This document shows, one piece after another, positions 44,712-52,714 of a DNA stretch of 64,000 nt. Each line of letters starts with the position of its first letter. Position 1 is the first letter of the stretch. The stretch is taken from contig CAYXVG010000018.1 in NCBI GenBank assembly GCA_964468205.1, positions 1 to 64,000 on the forward strand, read 5' to 3'. The notes under the pieces are model-generated. The model did not search any database. It saw only the letters and a list, made by a program, of their open reading frames with translations, and had not been told where the DNA came from. The translations under genes and the position numbers were made by a program. This stretch comes from CAWELS01 sp964468205. Its GTDB lineage: Bacteria; Acidobacteriota; Terriglobia; Bryobacterales; Bryobacteraceae.

Positions 44712-45215
44712 TCAGCTCTGGTTGCCGGATTCACTCCGCGCGCGCCGCTCCTTGAAAATGCGGCGCGTCTCCTGGATCTGCCGGGCGTGTTTTTCAGTGT
44801 GCTCGTTGTAGCTTTGGACCAGGGCGAGGAGAGTCACTACGCCCTCCTGGTCATGCGTTCCGGTCCGCGCGAAGGATTCCGGCGGCTGGCGCTTCAACAG
44901 GCTGTGATTGTCGGCGCGAAGCTTGCGGAACATGTCGATGAGGCCGGAGAGCTTCCGCTGCTCGTAGCCGAGGCGCGCGGCCCACAACTCCTGGGGATAG
45001 CTTCGCAGCGGCGGATTTTCCTCGGCGATGATGCGGCGGAATCGGACGGCGGCCAGCAGTTCGGCGTCGGCGACGTGTCCGAGGATCTGCTTCACGCTCC
45101 AGCTTCCGGGCTCCGGATGGAATTCGAGTTGGGCCCCGGCGGCGCCGGTGACCGACACGGCGACCACCTCCGCGCCGCGGCGGTAGCGTTCGAGGACTTC
45201 CGGAATCTCTGCCAT
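44712..45215 (-). CDS. DinB family protein
   Basis: A 167-aa four-helix bundle of the DinB/YfiT superfamily. The metal triad is visible as H47 in QILGHVADAE and two His in the late EHTEKHARQI. DinB-like enzymes are metal-dependent thiol transferases or unknown-function proteins. It begins 17 bases after the zinc-ribbon gene at 45232 and has GGGAGG upstream. Confidence 0.87.
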   Translation of the reverse strand: MAEIPEVLERYRRGAEVVAVSVTGAAGAQLEFHPEPGSWSVKQILGHVADAELLAAVRFRRIIAEENPPLRSYPQELWAARLGYEQRKLSGLIDMFRKLRADNHSLLKRQPPESFARTGTHDQEGVVTLLALVQSYNEHTEKHARQIQETRRIFKERRARSESGNQS

Positions 45216-45231
45216 CAGCCTTTGCCTCCCG

Positions 45232-45384
45232 TCAGTAGTAGTCCGCGCAACTCATGTAGTAGCCGCACTTTTCGCACACCAGCTTGCAGCGTAGCTCGGT
45301 CAGACGCTTGCTGCAGACCGGGCAGTAAAGCATCGGCTCGGCGGCGTCGCCGCGCGGCTTGTGTTCCTCTTTCTGCTTCTGCAT
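45232..45384 (-). CDS. 50-residue zinc-ribbon protein
   Basis: A 50-aa protein started at 45384 behind GGGAGGG. After a charged N-terminus (MQKQKEEHKPRGD), cysteines C21/C24 (YCPVC) and C37/C40 (CEKC) form a zinc ribbon, with further Cys at C33 and C46. It ends ADYY. It is followed closely by the DinB-family gene, so the two are probably cotranscribed. Its size and layout suggest a small adaptor; no function is known. Confidence 0.72.
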   Translation of the reverse strand: MQKQKEEHKPRGDAAEPMLYCPVCSKRLTELRCKLVCEKCGYYMSCADYY

Positions 45385-45474
45385 CCGGCCTCCCTCCCGT
45401 TGGCACGATTATAACTGTCTGCCCACCCGACCGGCAGGGTTCTCCCAGGCCCTCGCTATAATTGGCGTAACTGC

Positions 45475-47304
45475 ATGAAACGAAGAATTGGGATGCTACT
45501 GGTCTGCTGCGCGCTGCTGCTCGCGGCTCAATCAAGAAGCCGGCTGGAGCCGAAAGTGCGGACTCCGGCGAGGGGGCTGCGGGGGGCGGTCGCGACCGGC
45601 AGCGGGTTTGCCGCGGAAGCAGGGATGCGCCTCTACTACCAGGGCGGGAACGCCGTTGACGCCGGCTGCGCCGGCACGTTCGCGGCGGCGGTGGCCGAGT
45701 ACTCGCATTTCGGATTCGGCGGGGAGTGCCCGATCTTGATTCGCACCGCTGATGGTGAAGTGCATTCGATCGCCGGTGTCGGAACGATGCCCAAAGCGGC
45801 GACGGCCGAGCTATTCCGCGAGCGCCCGCTCCAGCCCGGCGAGGTGCGGCGGCTATCTCCCGGAGGCACCCTGCATTTCGTTCCCGTGGCGGGTGTTATG
45901 CCGGCGTTGGTACCGGGCATGGTGGACGCGGTGCTGCTGGCGCTGCGGGAGTTCGGCACGAAATCCGCCGCCGAGGTGATGGAGCCGGCGATTGAATTGG
46001 CTGACGGGACGCCGATGGACGAAACGCGCGCCGGGGCGATTGCGGGCAGCCTGGAGTTCTTCGAGTTGTGGCCCACCTCGTTGCGTCATTTCACTTCCGG
46101 CGGCCGGGCGCCGCGGCCCGGAGAAATCTTCCGCCAACCGGACCTCGCGCGCACGATGCGGGCGATGGTGGCGGCCGAGGCGCGGGCGATCGAGGAAGGT
46201 AAGAGCCGCGCGGAGGCGATCGACGCCGTGCGGGACTACTTCTATCGCGGGGAGATTGCCCGGAAGATCGGCGAATTCGTGCGCGCCTCCGGGGGCTTGC
46301 TTCGATACGAGGACATGGCGGAGTTCAAGCTGGAGGTGGAGCCCGCCTACTCCACCCGCTATCGCGGCTATACGGTGTTCAAATCCGGCTTCTGGACACA
46401 GAGCCCGGTGATGCTGCAGATCCTGAACATCCTGGAAGGCTACAATCTGCGGGCGATGGAACGCAATTCCACCGAGTATGTGCATCACCTGGTGGAGGCG
46501 ATGAAGCTGGCCTACGCGGACCGTGACACCTATTACGCCGATCCGGAGTTTGTCCGGGTTCCCGCCGAAAGGCTGCTTTCCAAGCGATACTCCGCCGAAC
46601 GGCGCAAGCTCGTGGGCGCGGAGGCCTCGATGGAGTTTCGCCCCGGGCGGATCAGGAACGCGCCGGGGAAGCATCCCTCCGAGATGGACATCGAACGGAT
46701 TCCGATCGACGACATCCTGATGGCGAAAGACACCACCTGTATCAACTCCATCGACAAGGGCGGCGTGATGTTCTCGGCGACGCCATCCGGCGCCTGGATG
46801 CCCCCGGTGATCGCGGGCGATACGGGCATTCCGCTCACGCAGCGGGCGCAGAGTTTCCTGCTGGTGGAAGGACATCCGAACGTTCTCGAGGGCGGAAAAC
46901 GGCCGCGAATCACGCTGAGCCCCACTCTCGTAACACGGGATGGCGAGCCCATGCTAGCGCTCTCGACGCCCGGCGGCGACAACCAGGACCAGGCACTGCT
47001 GCAGCTTCTGTTGAACGTCATCGAGTTTGGGCTGGACACGGAGCGGGCTGTGGAGGCGCCGCGGTTTCAGTCGCGGCATCTGGTTTCGAGTTTCGACAAT
47101 CATGCGATGAGCCCCGGCGAGCTGAGGATCGACGAGCGGGTCTCGCCCGGCGTGGTGGACGAGTTGCGGGAGAGGGGGCACCGGGTACGGGTGCGGTCCC
47201 GCTGGTCGAGCGGTTCGGCGCCGGTGATGATCCAAATGCTGCCGGGGGGAGTGATCGAGTCCGCCGCGGACCCGTATTCGGATCGGGAAGCGCGCGCCTG
47301 GTGA
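45475..47304 (+). CDS. Gamma-glutamyltransferase family protein
   Basis: A 609-aa protein with a signal peptide (about 1-20). It is an Ntn hydrolase synthesised as a proenzyme that cleaves itself before a Thr. Here the site reads AKDTTCINSIDKGG, so T420 is the predicted nucleophile; the usual TTH is TTC. The large-subunit motif YYQGGNAVDAG and the late LSTPGGDNQDQALLQ are typical. It would hydrolyse or transfer gamma-glutamyl groups (glutathione and peptides) in the periplasm. Related cephalosporin-acylase-like members exist, so the exact substrate is open. Confidence 0.88.
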   Translation: MKRRIGMLLVCCALLLAAQSRSRLEPKVRTPARGLRGAVATGSGFAAEAGMRLYYQGGNAVDAGCAGTFAAAVAEYSHFGFGGECPILIRTADGEVHSIAGVGTMPKAATAELFRERPLQPGEVRRLSPGGTLHFVPVAGVMPALVPGMVDAVLLALREFGTKSAAEVMEPAIELADGTPMDETRAGAIAGSLEFFELWPTSLRHFTSGGRAPRPGEIFRQPDLARTMRAMVAAEARAIEEGKSRAEAIDAVRDYFYRGEIARKIGEFVRASGGLLRYEDMAEFKLEVEPAYSTRYRGYTVFKSGFWTQSPVMLQILNILEGYNLRAMERNSTEYVHHLVEAMKLAYADRDTYYADPEFVRVPAERLLSKRYSAERRKLVGAEASMEFRPGRIRNAPGKHPSEMDIERIPIDDILMAKDTTCINSIDKGGVMFSATPSGAWMPPVIAGDTGIPLTQRAQSFLLVEGHPNVLEGGKRPRITLSPTLVTRDGEPMLALSTPGGDNQDQALLQLLLNVIEFGLDTERAVEAPRFQSRHLVSSFDNHAMSPGELRIDERVSPGVVDELRERGHRVRVRSRWSSGSAPVMIQMLPGGVIESAADPYSDREARAW

Positions 47305-47338
47305 AGTCCTTCCCCCCGCTGCACATCCGGCTGGAAGC

Positions 47339-47352
47339 GTGACTGCGGTCAC
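47339..47352. promoter_or_regulatory. FNR/DNR-like palindrome GTGAC-N4-GTCAC
   Basis: A perfect 5+5 bp inverted repeat with a 4-bp spacer, centred about 46 bases before the ATG at 47392. FNR-family regulators that sense NO (DNR/NNR) bind TTGAC-N4-GTCAA, which differs by one base per arm. Its position fits a class II activator site at about -41.5 if transcription starts near 47387. Confidence 0.4.
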
Positions 47353-47391
47353 TGCAGCGCGCGCCGCCCGGGCCTTACTCTGGCAGTGTAG

Positions 47392-48438
47392 ATGGCGTGC
47401 ACAGTTCAGAATCGGGTCAAGACGGGCGTGGTGGCCAAGATCCGGCGGCGGGCCGCGGACCACTCGCAGAAACTGCGGGCGGCGGTGCAGTGGACTTTCC
47501 TGTTGCTGAACGTCTGGATCGGGGCGGAATTCTATCTCTTCGTGAAGCACTTCGAAACGCAGGGGAGGTGGCCGGCCGTAAGCCGTCCTCCCGGGGTTGA
47601 GGGCTGGCTGCCGATCGCTTCGCTGATGAATTTGAAGGCGTTTGCGCTGACCGGGGAGATTCCGGACATCCACCCGGCCGGGATGTTTATCATCGCGGCC
47701 TTTCTGGTGATTTCGCTCCTATTGCGGAAGGCTTTTTGTAGCTGGCTCTGCCCGGTGGGAACGGTCTCCGAGATCCTGTGGAAACTGGGCGAACGCACTT
47801 TCGGCCGCAACTGGAGCCTGCCGCGGTGGGCCGACATCGTGCTGCGCAGCCTGAAGTACATTCTGCTGGGGCTTTTCTTATGGGCGATCGGGATGATGTC
47901 GGCGGCGGCGATCCGCATGTTCCTCGACGGCCCCTACGGCGTGATCTCAGACGTGAAGATGATGAACTTCTTCCGGCACATGACGGTCACCACGGCGGTG
48001 GTGCTGGCGGTGCTGGTGGCGCTGTCGATTTTCGTGAAGAATTTCTGGTGCCGGTATTTGTGCCCGTACGGCGCGATGCTGGGTCTCGTGAGCGTGTTCA
48101 GCCCGGTGCGGGTGAAGCGTTCGGTTGGGCCGTGTATCGATTGCGGCAAATGCACGAAGGCTTGCCCATCGCTGATTCCGGTGGATCAGCTTCTCACCGT
48201 GAAGACGGCCGAGTGCACCGGCTGCTATGAGTGCGTTGCCGCCTGCCCGGTGGAGGACGCTCTTGAGATCGGCGCCGGTTCGAAACGGCTTCCGGCCTGG
48301 GGAATGGCGGCGGCGATGGGCGTGATTTTTCTAGGGTTTGTGAGCTACGCGCAGTGGACGGGGACCTGGCATACCAACTTGCCTGACGCCGCCTATTTCG
48401 AACTGATCCCACGGGCGGACGAATTCAGCCACCCGTAA
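47392..48438 (+). CDS. CcoG/NapH/NosR-like membrane protein with two [4Fe-4S] ferredoxin motifs
   Basis: A 348-aa protein with about five membrane helices. Two membrane-associated CxxxCP motifs (FCSWLCPVG and WCRYLCPYG) are followed by two ferredoxin motifs, CIDCGKCTKACP and CTGCYECVAACP, near residues 240-290. This is the NapH/NosR C-terminal/CcoG fold, which passes electrons between quinol and periplasmic or cytoplasmic acceptors. It is followed 23 bases later by a hemerythrin-like RIC protein, so a role in nitrogen oxide metabolism or defence is plausible (inference). Confidence 0.85.
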   Translation: MACTVQNRVKTGVVAKIRRRAADHSQKLRAAVQWTFLLLNVWIGAEFYLFVKHFETQGRWPAVSRPPGVEGWLPIASLMNLKAFALTGEIPDIHPAGMFIIAAFLVISLLLRKAFCSWLCPVGTVSEILWKLGERTFGRNWSLPRWADIVLRSLKYILLGLFLWAIGMMSAAAIRMFLDGPYGVISDVKMMNFFRHMTVTTAVVLAVLVALSIFVKNFWCRYLCPYGAMLGLVSVFSPVRVKRSVGPCIDCGKCTKACPSLIPVDQLLTVKTAECTGCYECVAACPVEDALEIGAGSKRLPAWGMAAAMGVIFLGFVSYAQWTGTWHTNLPDAAYFELIPRADEFSHP

Positions 48439-48461
48439 AACTCCAACGAAGAGGGAAACAC

Positions 48462-49031
48462 ATGATGACGAATGCAATGACACGAAGCGCACCATGCGCG
48501 GGCTGGGATGCCGCGCCGTTGGGCGAGTTGATTGATCACATCCTCGAAACGCACCACGTATTCCTACGGGAACACCTGCCGAAGGTGCGCGCCCGGTTGG
48601 AGAAGATTCTCGGGAAGAAGCCCGAGGAAATCTGCGGGTTTGTTCCAGATCTGGCCCGGACGTTCTTCGCCTTGGAGGAAGAACTCTACGGCCACCTCTT
48701 GAAAGAAGAACGTGTGCTATTTCCCTACGTGAAGCAGTTGGAGGCTGCTGGCGAAGCCGGTGGGCCGCCTCCCGCGTTTCATTGCGGGTCAGTTAGCGCG
48801 CCGATCCGGCAGATGGAACACGAGCACGAGAACGGGAAACGGGCGATCGAGGAGATGCGGCGGCTCACCGGGGGCTATCCGATCGATGAAGGCATGTGCC
48901 GGAACCGCCGAGGTCTATTCGAAGACCTGCTCGCGCTGGAGGCGGACCTGCTGGAGCATATGCACAAGGAAAACGACATCCTGCACGTCCGGGCGATGGA
49001 GCTGGAACGGAGCCTGGGATCGCGGAGCTGA
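48462..49031 (+). CDS. Hemerythrin-like di-iron protein (RIC/YtfE family)
   Basis: A 189-aa four-helix bundle. Candidate iron ligands are H31 or H32 (LETHH), H78 (YGHLLKEE), H120 and H122 (MEHEHE) and H166/H168 (EHMHKEN), with acidic partners in between. This matches the RIC (YtfE/ScdA/DnrN) di-iron fold, although the N-terminal ScdA_N domain is absent. RIC proteins repair nitrosylated or oxidised Fe-S clusters. It is likely cotranscribed with the Fe-S membrane protein upstream. Confidence 0.85.
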   Translation: MMTNAMTRSAPCAGWDAAPLGELIDHILETHHVFLREHLPKVRARLEKILGKKPEEICGFVPDLARTFFALEEELYGHLLKEERVLFPYVKQLEAAGEAGGPPPAFHCGSVSAPIRQMEHEHENGKRAIEEMRRLTGGYPIDEGMCRNRRGLFEDLLALEADLLEHMHKENDILHVRAMELERSLGSRS

Positions 49032-49125
49032 CCACTCAACCCCTGAAGCGGCGTTAGCGGGGAGCCGGGCCGCGCCGGCGCCCCGATGTTTTGGTTTCCG
49101 GCCAGGCCGGGTGTGTAGGTTCGGG

Positions 49126-49737
49126 TCAGGCCGCGACGCGGGTGACGACGAATTCGCCGTATTCGTCTCCGCACTCGACGCCCTTTGTCTGGGCACATTG
49201 GAAGGTGCGGAGGCCGGTTTGACCGCTTTCGTCGTAGGCCCCGCCGTAGGCGAGATCCATGAACGCGGCGCAGACGCCGCGCAGCATGTAGGCGCTGTGT
49301 TTTGCGGTGGAGCCGTAGCCGACCACGTCCGCTTCGTAGTAGTCGCTTGCCCTCACCAGCATCTTCTCGCCGGGTTCGAGCTGCTCGATCCAACTATTCG
49401 CCCAGCCAAGGGCGGCGAGCACGGCGAAGGCCCCGTGGAGCACGTCCTCGGGTTCCTTTTCGACCATTGGCGCCACCACCGCTTTCCACTCCTCCGATGT
49501 GATGATGCCGTAGCCGGTGCGGTAGCCGCACTCGTGGGCGGCGTTCACCAGCAGATACTCCGCCGCCTCGGCCAAAGAAGGATCCACCTGCCGGGTCAGC
49601 CGTTCGGCGTAGGAGTTCCAGAACGTAGCCGGTAGCTGGTTTACCAGAACATTAAATGCCGGGATCAGCCCCTCCTGGTTTCCTTCCACCTGGATCCGCG
49701 ACATCGCTTCAATCACGCGTTTTCGATCAACTGCCAT
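49126..49737 (-). CDS. V4R-like (small-molecule-binding) protein, copy 2
   Basis: A 203-aa cytoplasmic protein. The layout resembles V4R (4-vinyl reductase-like) domains: an alpha-helical first half with HECGYR (68-73), then a beta strand segment and an RGVCAAFMDLAYGG helix, ending in a Cys-rich CAQTKGVECG (181-190) and FVVTR. It is similar in length and order of elements to the neighbouring protein at 49752, suggesting a duplication. It ends the three-gene operon. No ligand is known; the family link is my reading of the pattern and not a proven match. Confidence 0.55.
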   Translation of the reverse strand: MAVDRKRVIEAMSRIQVEGNQEGLIPAFNVLVNQLPATFWNSYAERLTRQVDPSLAEAAEYLLVNAAHECGYRTGYGIITSEEWKAVVAPMVEKEPEDVLHGAFAVLAALGWANSWIEQLEPGEKMLVRASDYYEADVVGYGSTAKHSAYMLRGVCAAFMDLAYGGAYDESGQTGLRTFQCAQTKGVECGDEYGEFVVTRVAA

Positions 49738-49751
49738 CTTTTCCCTCCTTC

Positions 49752-50288
49752 TTAGCTCGCCACCACTACGAAAGTGGACCGGCTGGCGCCGGAGACGATG
49801 CTCTCGGTTTCAATCGCGGAGTAGGACCGCGCCGGGCGGTCGAACACGGCCGAGAACAATGCCGTAACGTAACCGCTTCCGATGTGGTTCACCGGTTCTT
49901 CCCGCCGGCCGAACTTCTTGATCCAGCCTTCGTCGAGATGCGAGTGCAACAGCGCGACCTCGCCGGACTCCGGCCCGGCGCAGGTCACCTTCATCTTGCC
50001 CAGGCCGGCGAACGCGAAGTACTGTTCGGCGATTGTGATGCGGTCCGCGATGGACTCGATCTCGTGCTCGCGGTAGTAATTCCGCAGAACCTCCAGAATG
50101 GAGTCTTCGGTAACCTCCCGCAGCAGCTTCTTGCCGTCCAGCATCCCGCAGTCTTCGGCGAGCTGCGTATAGAGCGTCGTGTAGTGGTGGCAATGGAGGA
50201 CATGCGTCGCTCCGTTCACCGAATGCCGGTAACGTTTCGGGTCAAACCGGCGGTCGACAATCAATTCCGTCTTGCTTGCTACAGCCAT
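49752..50288 (-). CDS. V4R-like (small-molecule-binding) protein, copy 1
   Basis: A 178-aa cytoplasmic protein. It contains LHCHHYT (31-37), DGKKLL (51-56), a KMKVTCAGP strand and HSHLDEGWIKKFG (115-127), followed by GSGYVTALFSAVFD and an ending ESIVSGASRSTFVVV. His/Cys residues cluster in two places and might bind a metal or thiol compound. The fold pattern resembles the V4R domain. It is separated by 14 bases from the downstream homologue and by 10 bases from the small upstream gene. Confidence 0.6.
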   Translation of the reverse strand: MAVASKTELIVDRRFDPKRYRHSVNGATHVLHCHHYTTLYTQLAEDCGMLDGKKLLREVTEDSILEVLRNYYREHEIESIADRITIAEQYFAFAGLGKMKVTCAGPESGEVALLHSHLDEGWIKKFGRREEPVNHIGSGYVTALFSAVFDRPARSYSAIETESIVSGASRSTFVVVAS

Positions 50289-50298
50289 AGGTCTCTCC

Positions 50299-50490
50299 TT
50301 ATACTCGCGGGGCGTCCTTGCCCGTCACCTCTTTGATCGCCGCCCGGAACCGGGCGATGGCCTCAGGGGTGTCCGGGATGCTGGCCGCCCTCGCCGATGG
50401 AATCAGGGTCTTCATGGCGACGCGCATCTGCGCCGGAAGACCGCCGTTCTTGCTGACGAAGTCGTACGGCTGAATCAACTTCTGTCCCAT
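50299..50490 (-). CDS. 63-residue protein leading the V4R-like operon
   Basis: A 63-aa protein started at the ATG at 50490. It has no Cys, no transmembrane segment and no known motif. Its C-terminal half (PDTPEAIARFRAAIKEVTG) looks like a short helical hairpin. It lies 10 bases upstream of the V4R-like copy 1 gene on the same strand. It might be a partner or a small subunit; no function can be assigned. Confidence 0.55.
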   Translation of the reverse strand: MGQKLIQPYDFVSKNGGLPAQMRVAMKTLIPSARAASIPDTPEAIARFRAAIKEVTGKDAPRV

Positions 50491-50784
50491 CGCATCGTTC
50501 TTTTCTCTTTTCTGTGAGTGAGCTGCGCGGAGAAGCGGCCCTTCGGCCGGCCCCTGGGGCGCCACCTCGACGAGTGGCGGCGCTGCAGGCGCGGCACGCA
50601 GGCTCGTAGGCCGGAAACGTGTACGCGGGGCCTGGAATTCGCGCGGCTTGCCCAATGTCGCGGCCGCGCTCCGGCCGGGTGAACCGGCAGGCGAATCCGC
50701 CCTCTGTTGCGCTCATTGTCCAGAACACGGAATCTATTTGCCCCAAACTTGACGCCAAGCGCAAATTCGTCGCTCAGCGCCGAT
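50491..50784. promoter_or_regulatory. Divergent intergenic region between V4R-like and cysteine desulfurase-like operons
   Basis: A 294-base region that must hold promoters for both divergent operons. It is very GC rich near 50530-50640, with several short self-complementary segments, and AT-richer near 50700-50780. I see no convincing -35/-10 pair, operator or tRNA. Confidence 0.4.
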
Positions 50785-51936
50785 ATGAATAGCGACAGGA
50801 TGCGCTCCATCTACCTGAACAACGCCGCCACATCCTATCCGAAGGCGCCCGGCGTGGCGGAGGCGCTTTGCCGTGCGCTGTCGTTGCCGGCTGTCGAGCC
50901 GGGAAGGGCCGCCGGGACCGATGCCGATCCGGCCGCCGCATGCCGGCGCTCACTGGCTCGCCTGCTCGGCGTCAGCGACCCGAACCGCCTGGTCCTGACA
51001 GCTAACGCGACGCACGCGTTGAACCTGGCGATCAGCGGACTGGAACTCTCCGGCGGTGCGGCCGTCGTGACCACCGTCACCGAGCACAATTCCGCCTTGC
51101 GTCCGCTGTGGCGCCTGGAGCGCGAGGGCCGCATCCGGCTGCGGCTGGCGGCCTCGCAGGCGGATGGGCGCGTCGACGAGGAGGACTACGAACGGGCTCT
51201 GGACCTGGAGCCGAAGCTCGTGGTTCTGAACCATGCCTCGAACGTCACCGGCGTGGTGCAGGACGCGCCCCGGCTGCTGGCGCAGGCGAAGCGGGCCGGC
51301 GCCGTGACGCTGCTCGACGCTTCACAGACGGCCGGCCATCTGAAGCTCGACCTCGCGGCGGCAGACCTGGCGGCTTTCACCGGGCATAAAGGCCTGCTCG
51401 GGCCGACCGGCACCGGCGCGCTCTACGTGGCTCCGAATGTGGAGTTGGCGCCGCTACTCGTCGGCGGAACCGGCGTGCGCAGCGATCTCAAATCGCAGCC
51501 GCCGGAGATGCCCGTGCGGCTCGAAGCGGGGACGCCGAACACGGCCGGGCTGGCGGGGCTTGCATCGGCGCTCGAATGGCTCCATCGCAACGCCGAAGAA
51601 CACCGGGAGCGCGAGCAGGAGCGGCGCCGGCAGTTGGTCTTCGGTCTCCGGGCGCTTCCCGGAGTGCGGGTCTTCGGGCCGGAGAACGGCGCCGCGACGA
51701 CCGGCATTGTCTCGTTTCGCATCGGCGGGTGGGAGGTGGAGGAAGCGGGTTTCGCGATCGAGGAGAGCTTCGGCATTCACTGCCGTGCGGGGCTTCACTG
51801 CGCGCCGCTCATCCATCGCGCCATCGGCGCCGCGCCGGACGGAACCATTCGTTTCAGCGTTTCCGGCTTCACTACGCAGGAGGAGGTGCTCGCGGCTCTC
51901 AAGGCTGTCGAGCGGCTGGCGGCATGCGCATCGTGA
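50785..51936 (+). CDS. Cysteine desulfurase-like class V aminotransferase (TIGR01977 type)
   Basis: A 383-aa PLP enzyme if begun at 50785; an ATG at 50800 is a close alternative. It opens with YLNNAATSYPKAP, as in the EF2568-type family. The PLP Lys is K202 in FTGHKGLLGPTGTG. The reactive Cys of cysteine desulfurases is probably C333 (FGIHCRAGLHCAP), so sulfur can be taken from Cys as a persulfide. Unlike IscS/SufS there is no adjacent scaffold gene. It overlaps the 93-aa gene by 13 bases. Confidence 0.85.
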   Translation: MNSDRMRSIYLNNAATSYPKAPGVAEALCRALSLPAVEPGRAAGTDADPAAACRRSLARLLGVSDPNRLVLTANATHALNLAISGLELSGGAAVVTTVTEHNSALRPLWRLEREGRIRLRLAASQADGRVDEEDYERALDLEPKLVVLNHASNVTGVVQDAPRLLAQAKRAGAVTLLDASQTAGHLKLDLAAADLAAFTGHKGLLGPTGTGALYVAPNVELAPLLVGGTGVRSDLKSQPPEMPVRLEAGTPNTAGLAGLASALEWLHRNAEEHREREQERRRQLVFGLRALPGVRVFGPENGAATTGIVSFRIGGWEVEEAGFAIEESFGIHCRAGLHCAPLIHRAIGAAPDGTIRFSVSGFTTQEEVLAALKAVERLAACAS

Positions 51937-52205
51937 ATTGCACCAAAGTGGAAGACTGTTTCAACGGTAGCTCCGTCTATTCCTACGAATTTGATGAGAG
52001 CTGGAACCTGTCCTTGATCCGGCTGCTGGAGGCGCTCGGGAAGCTTCAGTACTACGCCGACTTCCCGCGGCCGCTGTTTCGCATCACGTCGCCCGGCGGC
52101 CTCTTCATCAAAGGGGTCGACGGCGACACAGCCTGCCGCGTCATCTATCCTCGCGAAGGCGGCGAGGAGGCCCGGAACCGGTTCGAATCCCAGTTCCATC
52201 GCTAG
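51924..52205 (+). CDS. 93-residue protein downstream of the cysteine desulfurase-like gene
   Basis: A 93-aa protein whose ATG lies within the end of the aminotransferase gene (13-base overlap). Two Cys lie near the N-terminus (NCTKVEDCFNG), 6 residues apart, and one more near residue 71. The middle reads like an alpha/beta domain (WNLSLIRLLEALGKLQYY). It could be a sulfur acceptor or partner of the desulfurase. I do not recognise the family. Confidence 0.6.
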   Translation: MRIVNCTKVEDCFNGSSVYSYEFDESWNLSLIRLLEALGKLQYYADFPRPLFRITSPGGLFIKGVDGDTACRVIYPREGGEEARNRFESQFHR

Positions 52206-52211
52206 CCTGCC

Positions 52212-52568
52212 TTACTGGTATGTGTGCGTGCCGAGGACCACTTTGATACCGAACTTGTTCTCCAGGGTCGGCTTCAGTTCTTCGAAGTCGATCGGGCAAC
52301 TGGCGGTTGACATCGCCATCTTCATGCAGGTACCGAGGTGAAGCACCTCAATCGGACGGTCGAGGTTGCCGGTGACTTCCTTGAGCAGCTTCACGCGGGG
52401 AACGGTGAGCCCCGGGCAGTCGCCGCAATCGGTCATGGCGACGAGCTCGATCTCGTCGTGCATGGCAAACTCGCCGTTCTTTTCCGAAATGCCCTTGTGA
52501 CACTTGACGCAGGCCACGCAGGAGTGGTCCTGGATTCGTTTGCAATAGAGAATGCCGATACGAGCCAT
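52212..52568 (-). CDS. CGGC-domain protein (cysteine-rich, putative metal-binding)
   Basis: A 118-aa protein with eight Cys (9, 17, 20, 23, 48, 51, 81 and 91). The order C17-x2-C20-x2-C23, C48-x2-C51 (TDCGDCPG) and C81 with a late SCPIDFEEL matches the CGGC domain, for which metal binding is predicted. The gene is convergent with the 93-aa gene, with only 6 bases between the stops. It might accept or transfer sulfur or metal with the desulfurase; this is inference from context. Confidence 0.75.
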   Translation of the reverse strand: MARIGILYCKRIQDHSCVACVKCHKGISEKNGEFAMHDEIELVAMTDCGDCPGLTVPRVKLLKEVTGNLDRPIEVLHLGTCMKMAMSTASCPIDFEELKPTLENKFGIKVVLGTHTYQ

Positions 52569-52714
52569 CTCTCGCCTCCCATTTCCGCGGCGGCGGCCGC
52601 GCGCACGGTTTCAGTATATCGGAGGTGGTTATCTCATCGCGCGCCGGCGAGTTCGTTTGACATGGGAGGAGGCAACGGGGAATCCACAGTCGAGCTTCGC
52701 TGTGGCTTTGGTGA

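Noticed and set aside
50527..50640. GC-rich segment examined as a possible tRNA-Sec or structured RNA
   Set aside because: No T-arm consensus, no CCA end and no consistent cloverleaf could be drawn.
50475..50810. Minus-strand frame of 111 codons upstream of the 63-aa gene
   Set aside because: It overlaps both divergent starts, is Arg-rich, and has no ribosome site or domain.
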